A DNA stretch of 10,509 bases from Candidatus Omnitrophota bacterium (GTDB lineage Bacteria; Omnitrophota; Gorgyraeia; Zapsychrales; Zapsychraceae): contig JAGYNW010000056.1 of assembly GCA_018399915.1 (NCBI GenBank), positions 1-10,509 on the forward strand, in the 5' to 3' direction. Position 1 is the stretch's first letter, and each line of letters begins with the position of its first letter. Below are positions 1 through 7,999 of this stretch, in pieces. A program made the position numbers and the translations under genes. The notes under the pieces are model-generated. The model made no database searches. It saw only the letters and a list, made by a program, of their open reading frames with translations, and was not told the DNA's origin.

Positions 1-162
1 ACAAATTTTCTGCAAAACCCTTAATTTCCCATCAAAATTTTCCCCCAACTCCCTTAAACGCCCCTGATCTTTTAATAACTCATACAAAAAAGATGATATC
101 AGGTTATTGGCCGGCCATAGAAAAAAACCGTTATGAGTTTTGCTTAAACAAACAAAACAATC
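1..162 (-). pseudogene. Possible glycosyltransferase C-terminal remnant (weak)
   Basis: After the carbonic anhydrase stop the minus strand has one frame open for 54 codons, from a TGA at 165-163 to the window edge. It has no ATG or GTG start. Its translation contains HNGFF, LYELLKDQGRLRELGENF and KLRVLQK, a spacing reminiscent of the C-terminal helices of GT4/GT1 glycosyltransferases (NGFLV...LLxDxxxRxxLGxNA). It could be a decayed gene, the start of a gene using an unusual initiation codon (TTG at 87), or chance. Two palindromes lie within it (TGGCCGGCCA at 110-119 and GATATC), but no T-tailed hairpin, so no terminator for the operon is evident. Confidence 0.25.
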
Positions 163-198
163 TCAATAAATACTTCCCAGATATCGCAACCTCGATCT

Positions 199-732
199 TT
201 ATTCTTGTTTATAGCCCGAAACCAATTCCAGATTAGCCTTTAAAACCTTATCCATAAAATCCTTGTCACATTGACTAAGATTTTCTAATCTTCCTACATC
301 GGTTGCGTTCCTTAGGCATTGACCTGACTCAATTAATTTATTGGAAGGAATTACAACCTTTTCTATGCAACATTGATGCTTGACCACAACTCGGGAGCCT
401 AAGGACACATCAAAAACAACGGAAGCAAAGCCTATGAAACAATTCTGCCCTATTTCCGTGGGCCCATGAATGATGCACCCATGCGCTAATGAAGTCTCCT
501 GATGGATAATAACGGTTGTTTCTTCCAAACAATGGATGATGACTCTGTCTTGAACATTGCAATTATCTCCGATTATAATCTTGCTGTTTCTTTCATCGGC
601 TCTTATCACAGCCCCTGGGCCGATAAATACATTCTCACCTATCTTCACATTGCCGATAATTATGGCCGTTTCATGCATATAACTGGAAGAATGAATTTGA
701 GGATAAACCCCGGATGGATTAGCTTTTATCAT
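199..732 (-). CDS. Gamma-class carbonic anhydrase (left-handed beta-helix)
   Basis: A 177-residue hexapeptide-repeat protein predicted to form a trimeric left-handed beta-helix with zinc or iron between subunits and to interconvert CO2 and bicarbonate. Repeats such as IGNVKIGENVFIGPGAVI run through residues about 20-125, followed by a C-terminal helix (150-176). By position and spacing against Methanosarcina Cam, the metal ligands are His67, His84 and His89 (Cam 81, 117, 122), with the 84/89 pair in SLAHGCIIHG. Arg44, Asp46, Asn59 and Gln61 match Cam Arg59, Asp61, Asn73 and Gln75, and Glu47 matches the active-site Glu62. Glu70 occupies the place of proton-shuttle Glu84, but the long acidic loop is missing, as in shorter relatives. 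There is no signal peptide, so it is cytosolic, unlike Cam. The start has AAGGGG seven bases upstream. It is the last intact gene of the run. An uncatalytic hexapeptide protein (YrdA/PaaY type) is the alternative. Confidence 0.85.
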   Translation of the reverse strand: MIKANPSGVYPQIHSSSYMHETAIIIGNVKIGENVFIGPGAVIRADERNSKIIIGDNCNVQDRVIIHCLEETTVIIHQETSLAHGCIIHGPTEIGQNCFIGFASVVFDVSLGSRVVVKHQCCIEKVVIPSNKLIESGQCLRNATDVGRLENLSQCDKDFMDKVLKANLELVSGYKQE

Positions 733-759
733 CTTATTTCCCCTTTTCTATGCATACAA

Positions 760-1956
760 TTATTTTTTTGGCAATAGCCCGAACTTAACAAAAAGGCTTT
801 TGAAATAATCCCGGATTTTAGTGATAAATGATATTTTTTGTTGCTCAACCTTTGAGTCTAAACTGGCTTGCAAAAGATCGAAGGCAATAAATCTTTCAGA
901 AAGATTTTTTATGGTTCTAATGTTTTTTATATCTTCAAGCAGCATCTTAGGTTTGAGATCATGGATTTTAGTAGCAAGATCATAAACAGAGGCCGAAGAA
1001 ATCAGGACAGGGATCCCGAAACCTTCAAATATTTCTTTTGCTTTTGATGCTTTATCCAAAGCACCTGATATCAAAACAGCCCTGAGATTTCTCGACCTGG
1101 AAGAATTTTTAAAATAGGATGAAACCAAGAAGAAAAGGATATCCAGCCTGTCTATGGAAACGATAAGCAAGGTGCCCCTATCTGCGGAATTAAACTCCTT
1201 TAAAAAACTATCAATTCCTTCGGCTGCGATCAATATGCGCTCAATCTTTTCATCGAGAGAGCCTTTGGACGAAATAATCTCTGCGCGGGTTTCTTTTTTA
1301 ATGAGCAATACATCAGGGCGGGACAATGACGAATCATAAGGTAAAATGCCGAAAAGCGGAATGCGCTTTTTCTGAAACCATTGTTTTAACAGCGGGCTGA
1401 CTTTCTCATATTTTCTTGCAAAAACCTTATTTATAATAACCCCGAGAACCCGGCTCCCCCTGGCCTCAAAAAAAGATTTATCAAGCATCATTTTATCGAT
1501 GGCTCTCCCAATTCCTCCCCCTCCCACCAAAAGAACATCCGCGTTTAATAATTTGGCCGTATCCGCATTTGACTGGTCAATAACGGTACCCACGCCCGCA
1601 TGACCGGCTCCTTCGATTATGACAAGATCGCATGCTTTCTCAAGATTTTTAAATGCTTTGACTATATTTTTGGAAAATGAGCTTTTAATCTTGCCTTGTA
1701 TGATTTTTTCAGTAAAATCCCCGTCAATAACGATGGGGCTCATATCCGAAATATTATCATTAAGCCTGAAAACCTGTTTTATCAAAAGCGGGTCATCACC
1801 AACCTTTTTATCTGAAACAGGTAGGAATCTTTGCGAGATGGGTTTGATATAACCGATTCTTTTGTATTTCTTACTGAAAAGATGCATGAGCGCCAAAGAA
1901 ATAGCCGTCTTGCCAACATCTTTTCCTGTGCCTGCGATAAAAAGTGTTTTAGTCAT
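760..1956 (-). CDS. BioD-like P-loop ATPase with DRTGG domain (Pta N-terminal type)
   Basis: A 398-residue cytoplasmic protein combining two modules found at the N-terminus of long phosphotransacetylases, without the catalytic Pta domain. Residues 1-210 form a dethiobiotin-synthetase-like P-loop domain: GTGKDVGKT (9-17), GYIKPI (35-40), the IIEGAGHAGVG strand (113-123) and LLVGGGGIGRAID (142-154). Residues about 215-360 resemble a DRTGG domain: VSIDRLDI (266-273), AVLISGAL (293-300) and an IPVLIS...SVYDLATKI stretch (315-331). It ends with a basic amphipathic tail. This matches the group I recall as BioD-like phosphotransacetylase family proteins (COG0857), whose function is unknown; in Pta the region is regulatory. 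True BioD is shorter, about 220-240 residues, and lacks DRTGG. GGGAAGG (1966-1960) precedes the ATG closely. The gene sits 22 nt after the PEPCK-like gene and 27 nt before the carbonic anhydrase gene. A nucleotide-sensing or regulatory role is inference. Confidence 0.8.
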   Translation of the reverse strand: MTKTLFIAGTGKDVGKTAISLALMHLFSKKYKRIGYIKPISQRFLPVSDKKVGDDPLLIKQVFRLNDNISDMSPIVIDGDFTEKIIQGKIKSSFSKNIVKAFKNLEKACDLVIIEGAGHAGVGTVIDQSNADTAKLLNADVLLVGGGGIGRAIDKMMLDKSFFEARGSRVLGVIINKVFARKYEKVSPLLKQWFQKKRIPLFGILPYDSSLSRPDVLLIKKETRAEIISSKGSLDEKIERILIAAEGIDSFLKEFNSADRGTLLIVSIDRLDILFFLVSSYFKNSSRSRNLRAVLISGALDKASKAKEIFEGFGIPVLISSASVYDLATKIHDLKPKMLLEDIKNIRTIKNLSERFIAFDLLQASLDSKVEQQKISFITKIRDYFKSLFVKFGLLPKK

Positions 1957-1978
1957 ATTCCTTCCCTTTCATCATGCA

Positions 1979-3880
1979 TTAGCCATTATCACAGAATACA
2001 GAGGAAGACTTAATCAAGGCATTATAATCTTCAACAGACCCCCCCGCCAAACAGCATTCAATGATATTTCTCCCTTCAGGCATTAAATCAGGAGTTAAAA
2101 ATGGTTTCAATTGTTTATAAAAGAATTGCGTCAATATTTCAGCCCCGGCATCATAGGCTTCGATGCCCACCTCCGGTTGTTTCTCTACCCGCAGAAAACA
2201 ACTTTCAATCGTCTGTCCTTCAACCATCATCGATTTCATGGCATATCCCAACAGCGGACAGCGAGCCGCAACCATTCTTTCTTTGGCAAACTTTGCACCT
2301 CCCCGCCGGGCAAGGTACTCTCTGGCAATCCATTGCGGCATAAAACCCACCTCCCAGATGCCGATGTTTTGATTCGGACAAAGGATATTACTGACATTCG
2401 TATTTCGGATAAACTGTTCAAGCAATAAATTGGCCTGTTCCACGTAGCTTCCAGGAGCAAAAGGTCCATACGAACCGACCCCTTCGGAACTCATCCCGGC
2501 CGTGTTCACAATGCTGGGGTTATTATGCCCGCGGGGAGCGACCAATCTCCACAGCCACGCAAGTGCCGGCGGAAGCAAATGAAACAGTCCGATAATTCCA
2601 TAATTTGGATTTTTTCTTGTGCAGGGGGGTGTTCTCACGCCAAAACTGCGCACATCAATACTAACCGGTTTATTTACCACATTAGGAACAATTTTGCGGG
2701 GGACAACCACCCGGGGATTCGGACAAGGAATACCCGGCTTATCTTCAATATGTTCCCAAATAAGCGCTGTACTGTTTGGTGCCGCGTCGATGTTAAGAAA
2801 AAGCAATGGCTCGGAAGGATTGACCGTTATTTTTTCCAGATCAGGATCAATCCCATATTCTGTTATTTGATTCACCCGGATAAACCATGCATTTTCTGCA
2901 TCCGCTAAATACAGTTTGCCATCATCCTTTTGCAACGTATTTAAACATACGGCCATATCATCATTAACCGGATTCAATTCGCACGCCCGGGGCAAGACGA
3001 TATACCTTTTCTCTTCACTCTCCAGATTACGCCCGATGAGAAGCCTTCCGTCATGCTCTCTTTGAATGCTTTCCAACATTTCACTTTTACCGCCACCGCT
3101 AGCCCCTTCATGCATTATGGTTGTACTGTTATCATACGGCGTAATGACTTGAACCGTGGAACAATGCGCGGTGACCCAGTTTTCTTGTTCTCCCAGATTA
3201 ATCAGCATTCCATAAACGCCTTTTTTCGCGCTGGGCCCAGGATAAAGATTGTAACTAAACATTTCATATAATTCTTCCTGCCTGTTATGCACAACAACCT
3301 GTTTTCCCCCAAAGTGGGTATGTCGAAAAGGTGGCGCAACATAAATAACCGCTTTGGGCTGAAAATCACTTTTTATCTCATCAGGAGTAAGTATCCCTTG
3401 TAAAAGAGCTAATCCCAAGGCGAAAAATCCAGCATTCGCCGGGGCCACAACAACACTATCAATTCCCCTATCTGCTGAACCGGCAATAAATGGATAAATA
3501 GCGAGTTTTTGACTTTGAAGCCATTGGAATGTTTCTTGACGTAAATCATGAAAATCTGAGCCGAACTTTTCTTTAAATCGTTTTTTATCTGTCGGCAAAT
3601 CATCCGCAATCAGCATACAATCAGGATCTCTTCGTCTCATATAAGCTTCCAGATAGTTGGCGGCTATACCGTTCCGGACACGACAGACTTTGGCTTCTAC
3701 GACACGTCCCTTCGCCGGGATATCATAAGCAACTTCGTGCCAGCCGTCTTTAGCGTCACAATACGCCAATTTGACTAAATCAGAGACTCCCTTGGCGATA
3801 TCATATCCCGGGCAGACAGATAATATTTCTAAGACTTCTTTGGGCAGATGTAATTTATCCACATAATTCATTTTTTGCAT
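1979..3880 (-). CDS. PEP-carboxykinase-like P-loop protein (DUF4914-like)
   Basis: A 633-residue soluble protein (630 if started at the second Met, 3871) of no assigned function; I recall the family as DUF4914. Its motifs fall in the order of ATP-dependent PEP carboxykinase. RRRDP (82-86) resembles FTGRSP, with Arg84 at the position of E. coli Arg65. AKKGVYGML (218-226) resembles MKKGMFSMM, with Lys220 for Lys213. AHCS (238-241) resembles MHCS, with His239 for His232; the Lys-to-His spacing is 19 in both. The P-loop GASGGGKS (259-266) resembles GLSGTGKT. LADAENAW (325-332) resembles GDDEHGW. FGVRTPPCTR (413-422) resembles FGVLPPVSR, with Arg422 for Arg333. Ala328 sits where the metal Asp269 is expected, and about 45 extra residues separate the P-loop from this motif. 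An ATP- and Mn2+-using carboxykinase-like or kinase activity is inferred. HprK has a similar P-loop, but the rest fits PEPCK better. carB lies 28 nt upstream and the P-loop gene 22 nt downstream. Confidence 0.8.
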   Translation of the reverse strand: MQKMNYVDKLHLPKEVLEILSVCPGYDIAKGVSDLVKLAYCDAKDGWHEVAYDIPAKGRVVEAKVCRVRNGIAANYLEAYMRRRDPDCMLIADDLPTDKKRFKEKFGSDFHDLRQETFQWLQSQKLAIYPFIAGSADRGIDSVVVAPANAGFFALGLALLQGILTPDEIKSDFQPKAVIYVAPPFRHTHFGGKQVVVHNRQEELYEMFSYNLYPGPSAKKGVYGMLINLGEQENWVTAHCSTVQVITPYDNSTTIMHEGASGGGKSEMLESIQREHDGRLLIGRNLESEEKRYIVLPRACELNPVNDDMAVCLNTLQKDDGKLYLADAENAWFIRVNQITEYGIDPDLEKITVNPSEPLLFLNIDAAPNSTALIWEHIEDKPGIPCPNPRVVVPRKIVPNVVNKPVSIDVRSFGVRTPPCTRKNPNYGIIGLFHLLPPALAWLWRLVAPRGHNNPSIVNTAGMSSEGVGSYGPFAPGSYVEQANLLLEQFIRNTNVSNILCPNQNIGIWEVGFMPQWIAREYLARRGGAKFAKERMVAARCPLLGYAMKSMMVEGQTIESCFLRVEKQPEVGIEAYDAGAEILTQFFYKQLKPFLTPDLMPEGRNIIECCLAGGSVEDYNALIKSSSVFCDNG

Positions 3881-3884
3881 CCTT
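3880..3884 (-). promoter_or_regulatory. Ribosome-binding site favouring the internal Met start
   Basis: AAGGA on the minus strand lies eight bases before the ATG at 3871 but touches or overlaps the first ATG at 3880. Normal spacing therefore favours the second Met (residue 4), giving a 630-residue protein that begins MNYVDKLHLP. Confidence 0.6.
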
Positions 3885-3908
3885 TTTTTTGGTTTTTATC
3901 AATGCGCG

Positions 3909-6900
3909 CTAAGCATAATATTCCTGAATAGATTTAACACCTATTTCCCCTTTTTGTACTAATTCTATCCCCTCCAATGCTGCCAAAGCCGCGGATAGAG
4001 TTGTTATGTAAGGGATTTTTCTGTTAATCGCTGCTTTTCGAATATAACTGTCATCATGTTTACTTAACCTGCCGACATGCGTGTTGATAATTAAATGCAG
4101 GTTCCCGTTTAATATATCATCTTGAATATTCGGCCTTCCTTCATGCAATTTTATTGCCAAACAACTATTGATTCCTTTTGATTTTAGAAACCTATGCGTC
4201 CCCTGTGTCGCATAAATACTAAAACCTAAACGCTTCAAACTTTCCGCGATCTTAAATATGTCATTCTTGTCTTTATCTGCCACAGAAATTAAAACAGACC
4301 CTTTCAGAGGGAGATTAAACCCAATCGCATCTTGCGATTTATAAAAAGCAGCCCCGAATGATTGGGATATGCCCATGACTTCTCCTGTGGATTTCATTTC
4401 AGGGCCTAACCAAGGATCTACTTCGGGAAACTTTGCAAAAGGAAAAACAGCCTCTTTAACACAAAAATAATCTAATTGCCGTTCCTGGGGAAGTTCAAAG
4501 TCGCTTAATTTTTTACCAAGGAGAATTTTGGTTGCTATCTTGGCCAAAGGGATACCTGTGGCTTTACTCACAAAAGGCACGGTCCGCGAGGCTCTCGGAT
4601 TGACTTCTAATACATATAAATTATTTTCATGTATCGCATATTGGATATTCATAAGACCGACCACTTTAAGTTCCAGGGCTAAAGAAAAAGTATATCTTTG
4701 GATTCTTTCAATCAATTCTTTGCTGACCCTGTAGGGCGGAAGCACACAAGCGCTGTCACCGGAATGTATGCCTGCCTCCTCAACGTGTTCCATAATGCCG
4801 CCAATAAAAACGTCTTGTCCGTCACAAACAGCATCGACATCAATTTCTGTCGCACGTTCTAAAAACTTATCAATCAAAATGGGATGTTGCGGAGATACAT
4901 CAACGGCATTTTGAACATAGTCCTTTAACGTTTTTTCATCATAAACGATTTCCATGGCCCGGCCTCCTAAAACATAAGACGGGCGAACCATTAATGGATA
5001 ACCGATCTTCTTTGCAATAATTATGGCATCTTCATAAGACCGCGCCATCCCGCATGGGGGTTGTCGAATCGAAAGCTTATTTAAAAGAGCATTAAACCTT
5101 TCTCTGTCTTCGGCCAGGTCAATACTGTTGGTGGAAGTCCCCAGGATCTTAACCCCGTTTTTCTCCAAATCTTTTGCCAAATTCAACGGTGTTTGCCCAC
5201 CAAACTGCACAATAATTCCTAAAGGCTTTTCCTTTATGTAAATATTTAAAACGTCCTCAACCGTCAACGGCTCAAAATAAAGACGGTCGGAGGTATCATA
5301 ATCGGTGGAAACCGTCTCCGGATTGGAATTCACCATTATGGATTCAATCCCCTCTTCTTTGAGGGCAAAAGAAGCGTGCACGCAGGCATAATCAAATTCA
5401 ATCCCTTGACCAATTCTGTTAGGTCCACTGCCCAATATCATCACCTTTTTCTTATCGCTGGGGATGACTTCATCCTCGGATTCGTATGTCGAATAATAAT
5501 AAGGCGTTACGGCTTCAAACTCAGCAGCACAAGTATCCACCATCTTATAGGTTGGAAGAATTTTATGGGTAACCCTGAATTCTCTGACCTTTTCCTCAGA
5601 ACTGGTTAATATTTGAGATAAAATTCTGTCCGAAAACCCGTATTCCTTTGATTCGCGCAGCAAATCCACAGGAACAGACTCCAAAGTATAGGAAGAAATC
5701 TCCTGCTCCAAATTGTAAATTTCTTTGAGCTGAACTAAAAACCAGGGGTCAATTCGGGTTAACTCAGAAATTTCATTGATCCCCATGCCAAAGATAAAAG
5801 CTTGATCAATATAAAAAATTCTTTTGGCATTCGGAACAGACAATTTCTCTTTTAATGTCTTCTTATCCAGACCCTCCATTTCTTTATCGCGATCCGTAAA
5901 TCCAAATTTTCCAATTTCCATCGAGCGAATCGCTTTTTGCAAAGATTCTTTAAACGTTCTGCCGATCGCCATTGCCTCACCTACGGATTTCATCTGAGTT
6001 GTTAATGTCTGATTTGCGGCAGGAAACTTCTCAAATGTCCAGCGCGGATATTTGACAACAACATAATCGATGGTTGGCTCAAAAGAAGCGGGTGTCTCTT
6101 GGGTAATATCATTTGGAATCTCATCAAGCGTAAAACCTACAGCCAATTTCGCGGCGATCTTCGCGATAGGAAATCCTGTGGCCTTTGAGGCAAGCGCGGA
6201 AGAACGTGATACCCGTGGATTCATTTCAATGACAACCATTCGCCCGTCATTAGGATTTAACGCAAACTGCACATTTGAGCCACCTGTCTCAACACCGATC
6301 TCGCGTATGATCTTAATCGCGGCGATCCGCATTAACTGATACTCTTTATCGGTTAATGTTTGTGCCGGTGCAACGGTAATGGAATCGCCGGTATGAATGC
6401 CCATGGGATCAAAATTTTCAATAGAGCAAATGATCACCACATTATCCTTCATATCCCGCATTACCTCTAGCTCAAATTCTTTCCACCCTATCACGGATTC
6501 TTCAATCAACACCTGGTTGATCGTGCTGGCACTTATCCCTCGCTCAGCGATCATTTTTAATTCTTCAACATTATAGGCAATGCCTCCACCTGCGCCACCT
6601 AAGGTATAAGCCGGACGGATAACCACCGGATAGCCTAGTTCTTGAGCAATTTTGACGGCTTCATCAACAGAATATGCCGGAGAACTTTTAGGCATAGCGA
6701 CATTTATCCGATGCATAGCTTCTTTAAAAAGGATTCGATCTTCTGCCATTTCTATTGCTTTTAACTTGGCTCCGATCAACTCAACCTTGTACTTATCTAA
6801 TATTCCCTTTTGGGCCAGATCTACCGCAACATTTAATCCTGTCTGCCCTCCTAATGTGGGTAAAAGAGCCTGCGGCTTTTCAATTTGAATAATTTTTTCT

Positions 6901-7121
6901 ACGACTTCCGGGGTAATCGGCTCGATATAGGTATGTTCCACCATTTCAGGATCAGTCATTATCGTTGCGGGATTTGAATTCAATAAAACCACTTTATATC
7001 CCTCTTGCCTTAAAGCTTTACAGGCTTGCGTCCCGGAATAGTCGAATTCACAGGCTTGGCCTATGACAATAGGGCCTGAACCAATGATCAGTATTTTCTC
7101 TATGTCATTTCTTTTTGGCAT
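3909..7121 (-). CDS. carB: Carbamoyl-phosphate synthase large subunit
   Basis: A 1070-residue enzyme, full length for the family, that makes carbamoyl phosphate from bicarbonate, two ATP and ammonia channelled from CarA. It has two homologous halves. The carboxy-phosphate half starts with KILIIGSGPIVIGQACEFDY (9-28) and has Arg129, Arg169, an AYTLGGAGGG loop (171-180) and EMNPRVSRSSALASKATGFP (299-318), in which Asn301 and Arg303 match E. coli numbering. The carbamate half begins with the repeat VMILGSGPNRIGQGIEFDYA and ends in EVNPRASRTVPFVSKATGIP. The C-terminal MGS-like allosteric domain (about 945-1065) keeps the TQGT motif (972-975) and an EGRP...LIINT stretch. It suggests effector control by nucleotides or ornithine, though the ligand cannot be read off. 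The start at 7121 lies inside carA, with AAAGGGG (7138-7132) ten bases upstream. No frameshift was seen. Confidence 0.97.
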   Translation of the reverse strand: MPKRNDIEKILIIGSGPIVIGQACEFDYSGTQACKALRQEGYKVVLLNSNPATIMTDPEMVEHTYIEPITPEVVEKIIQIEKPQALLPTLGGQTGLNVAVDLAQKGILDKYKVELIGAKLKAIEMAEDRILFKEAMHRINVAMPKSSPAYSVDEAVKIAQELGYPVVIRPAYTLGGAGGGIAYNVEELKMIAERGISASTINQVLIEESVIGWKEFELEVMRDMKDNVVIICSIENFDPMGIHTGDSITVAPAQTLTDKEYQLMRIAAIKIIREIGVETGGSNVQFALNPNDGRMVVIEMNPRVSRSSALASKATGFPIAKIAAKLAVGFTLDEIPNDITQETPASFEPTIDYVVVKYPRWTFEKFPAANQTLTTQMKSVGEAMAIGRTFKESLQKAIRSMEIGKFGFTDRDKEMEGLDKKTLKEKLSVPNAKRIFYIDQAFIFGMGINEISELTRIDPWFLVQLKEIYNLEQEISSYTLESVPVDLLRESKEYGFSDRILSQILTSSEEKVREFRVTHKILPTYKMVDTCAAEFEAVTPYYYSTYESEDEVIPSDKKKVMILGSGPNRIGQGIEFDYACVHASFALKEEGIESIMVNSNPETVSTDYDTSDRLYFEPLTVEDVLNIYIKEKPLGIIVQFGGQTPLNLAKDLEKNGVKILGTSTNSIDLAEDRERFNALLNKLSIRQPPCGMARSYEDAIIIAKKIGYPLMVRPSYVLGGRAMEIVYDEKTLKDYVQNAVDVSPQHPILIDKFLERATEIDVDAVCDGQDVFIGGIMEHVEEAGIHSGDSACVLPPYRVSKELIERIQRYTFSLALELKVVGLMNIQYAIHENNLYVLEVNPRASRTVPFVSKATGIPLAKIATKILLGKKLSDFELPQERQLDYFCVKEAVFPFAKFPEVDPWLGPEMKSTGEVMGISQSFGAAFYKSQDAIGFNLPLKGSVLISVADKDKNDIFKIAESLKRLGFSIYATQGTHRFLKSKGINSCLAIKLHEGRPNIQDDILNGNLHLIINTHVGRLSKHDDSYIRKAAINRKIPYITTLSAALAALEGIELVQKGEIGVKSIQEYYA

Positions 7122-7999
7122 AGCGCCCTTTCCCCTTTATAAATTCTCACCATCTCGATAAAGCGATTAAATAAATACTTGGTATCGTAAGGCCCCGGGG
7201 AGGCTTCCGGATGATATTGAACGGAAAAAACCGGAGAAGTTTTATGCCGTATTCCTTCCGCGGTTTGATCATTTAAATTTATATGGGTTACCTCCATTTC
7301 ATTCTTATTTAATGATGCCCCATCCACACAGAAACCATGATTTTGAGAAGTTATCTCCACTTTTCCTGTTTGCAAGTCTTTTACCGGCTGATTTGCACCC
7401 CTGTGCCCGAATTTAAGTTTGTAGGTTTTTCCTCCAAAAGCTAAACTCAATATTTGATGCCCTAAACAGATACCCATCATGGGCAATTTCGGTAATTGAG
7501 CATTTAATTTTCTTATAGTCTCCGCCACATAAGGGGCCCCCGCAGGATCGCCGGGGCCGTTTGAAAGCAGTAACCCGTCAGGATTAATTGCGCAGATTTT
7601 TTCCAGGCTTATCGCCGCTGGTGCCACAATGACCTGACAGCCGACTTCAGCCAATTCTCTAAGAATATTATGCTTAACCCCGCAGTCAATAACCAAGACC
7701 CTATACTTACCGTTTTCATTCCAATTACGTATTTTCTTGCAAGTAACCGTTTTGACCAAATCACGACCGACTAACCCTTGAGAGCAACGTGCCTTTTCGA
7801 TCAATTTCTCTGTATTCAAATTTTCTGTTGATATAATGGCTTTCATTGCGCCGGCACATCTTATATGTTTGGTTAAAGCCCGCGTATCGACTTTTTCCAC
7901 GCCCAGAATATTATTTTCTTTCAGAAACTGATCTAAACTTTTTTGGGCCCGCCAATTACTGAAAAAACGGCTGTATTCCTTAACGATAAACCCTTCCAC
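7100..7999 (-). CDS. carA: Carbamoyl-phosphate synthase small subunit, glutaminase part (frameshifted)
   Basis: This 299-residue reading continues CarA after the frameshift. It hydrolyses glutamine to supply ammonia to CarB for carbamoyl phosphate (arginine and pyrimidine synthesis). Numbered from the GTG at 7999, the linker GFIVKEYSRFFSNWRAQKSL (3-22) is followed by VDTRALTKHIR (37-47) and a class I glutamine amidotransferase domain. That domain has SNGPGDP (146-152), the nucleophile Cys178 in GICLGHQ (176-182), and the His263/Glu265 pair in QYHPEASPGP (261-270), so the triad is complete. The GTG at 7999 is probably not a real start: the frame is open back to 8023 and reads SESDRPQ just before it, which matches the CarA linker. 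The end overlaps carB by 22 nt. Glutaminase residues are intact, so any loss of function comes only from the missing base. Confidence 0.87.
   Translation of the reverse strand: MEGFIVKEYSRFFSNWRAQKSLDQFLKENNILGVEKVDTRALTKHIRCAGAMKAIISTENLNTEKLIEKARCSQGLVGRDLVKTVTCKKIRNWNENGKYRVLVIDCGVKHNILRELAEVGCQVIVAPAAISLEKICAINPDGLLLSNGPGDPAGAPYVAETIRKLNAQLPKLPMMGICLGHQILSLAFGGKTYKLKFGHRGANQPVKDLQTGKVEITSQNHGFCVDGASLNKNEMEVTHINLNDQTAEGIRHKTSPVFSVQYHPEASPGPYDTKYLFNRFIEMVRIYKGERALCQKEMT

Noticed and set aside
110..119. Palindrome TGGCCGGCCA as a transcription terminator
   Set aside because: It has no loop, and on the minus strand the T-run precedes rather than follows it, so it does not fit an intrinsic terminator.
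180..201. Stem-loop just after the carbonic anhydrase stop (AGATCG pairing with CGATATCT)
   Set aside because: The stem is short, has a two-base bulge and is not followed by a T-tract.
502..777. Plus-strand ORF of 91 codons over the carbonic anhydrase gene
   Set aside because: It lies almost wholly opposite a strongly conserved hexapeptide gene and shows no family motif or ribosome-binding site of its own.
2236..2469. Minus-strand ORF of 77 codons in another frame inside the PEPCK-like gene
   Set aside because: It is wholly contained in a long conserved reading frame and has no motif; it is an out-of-frame shadow.
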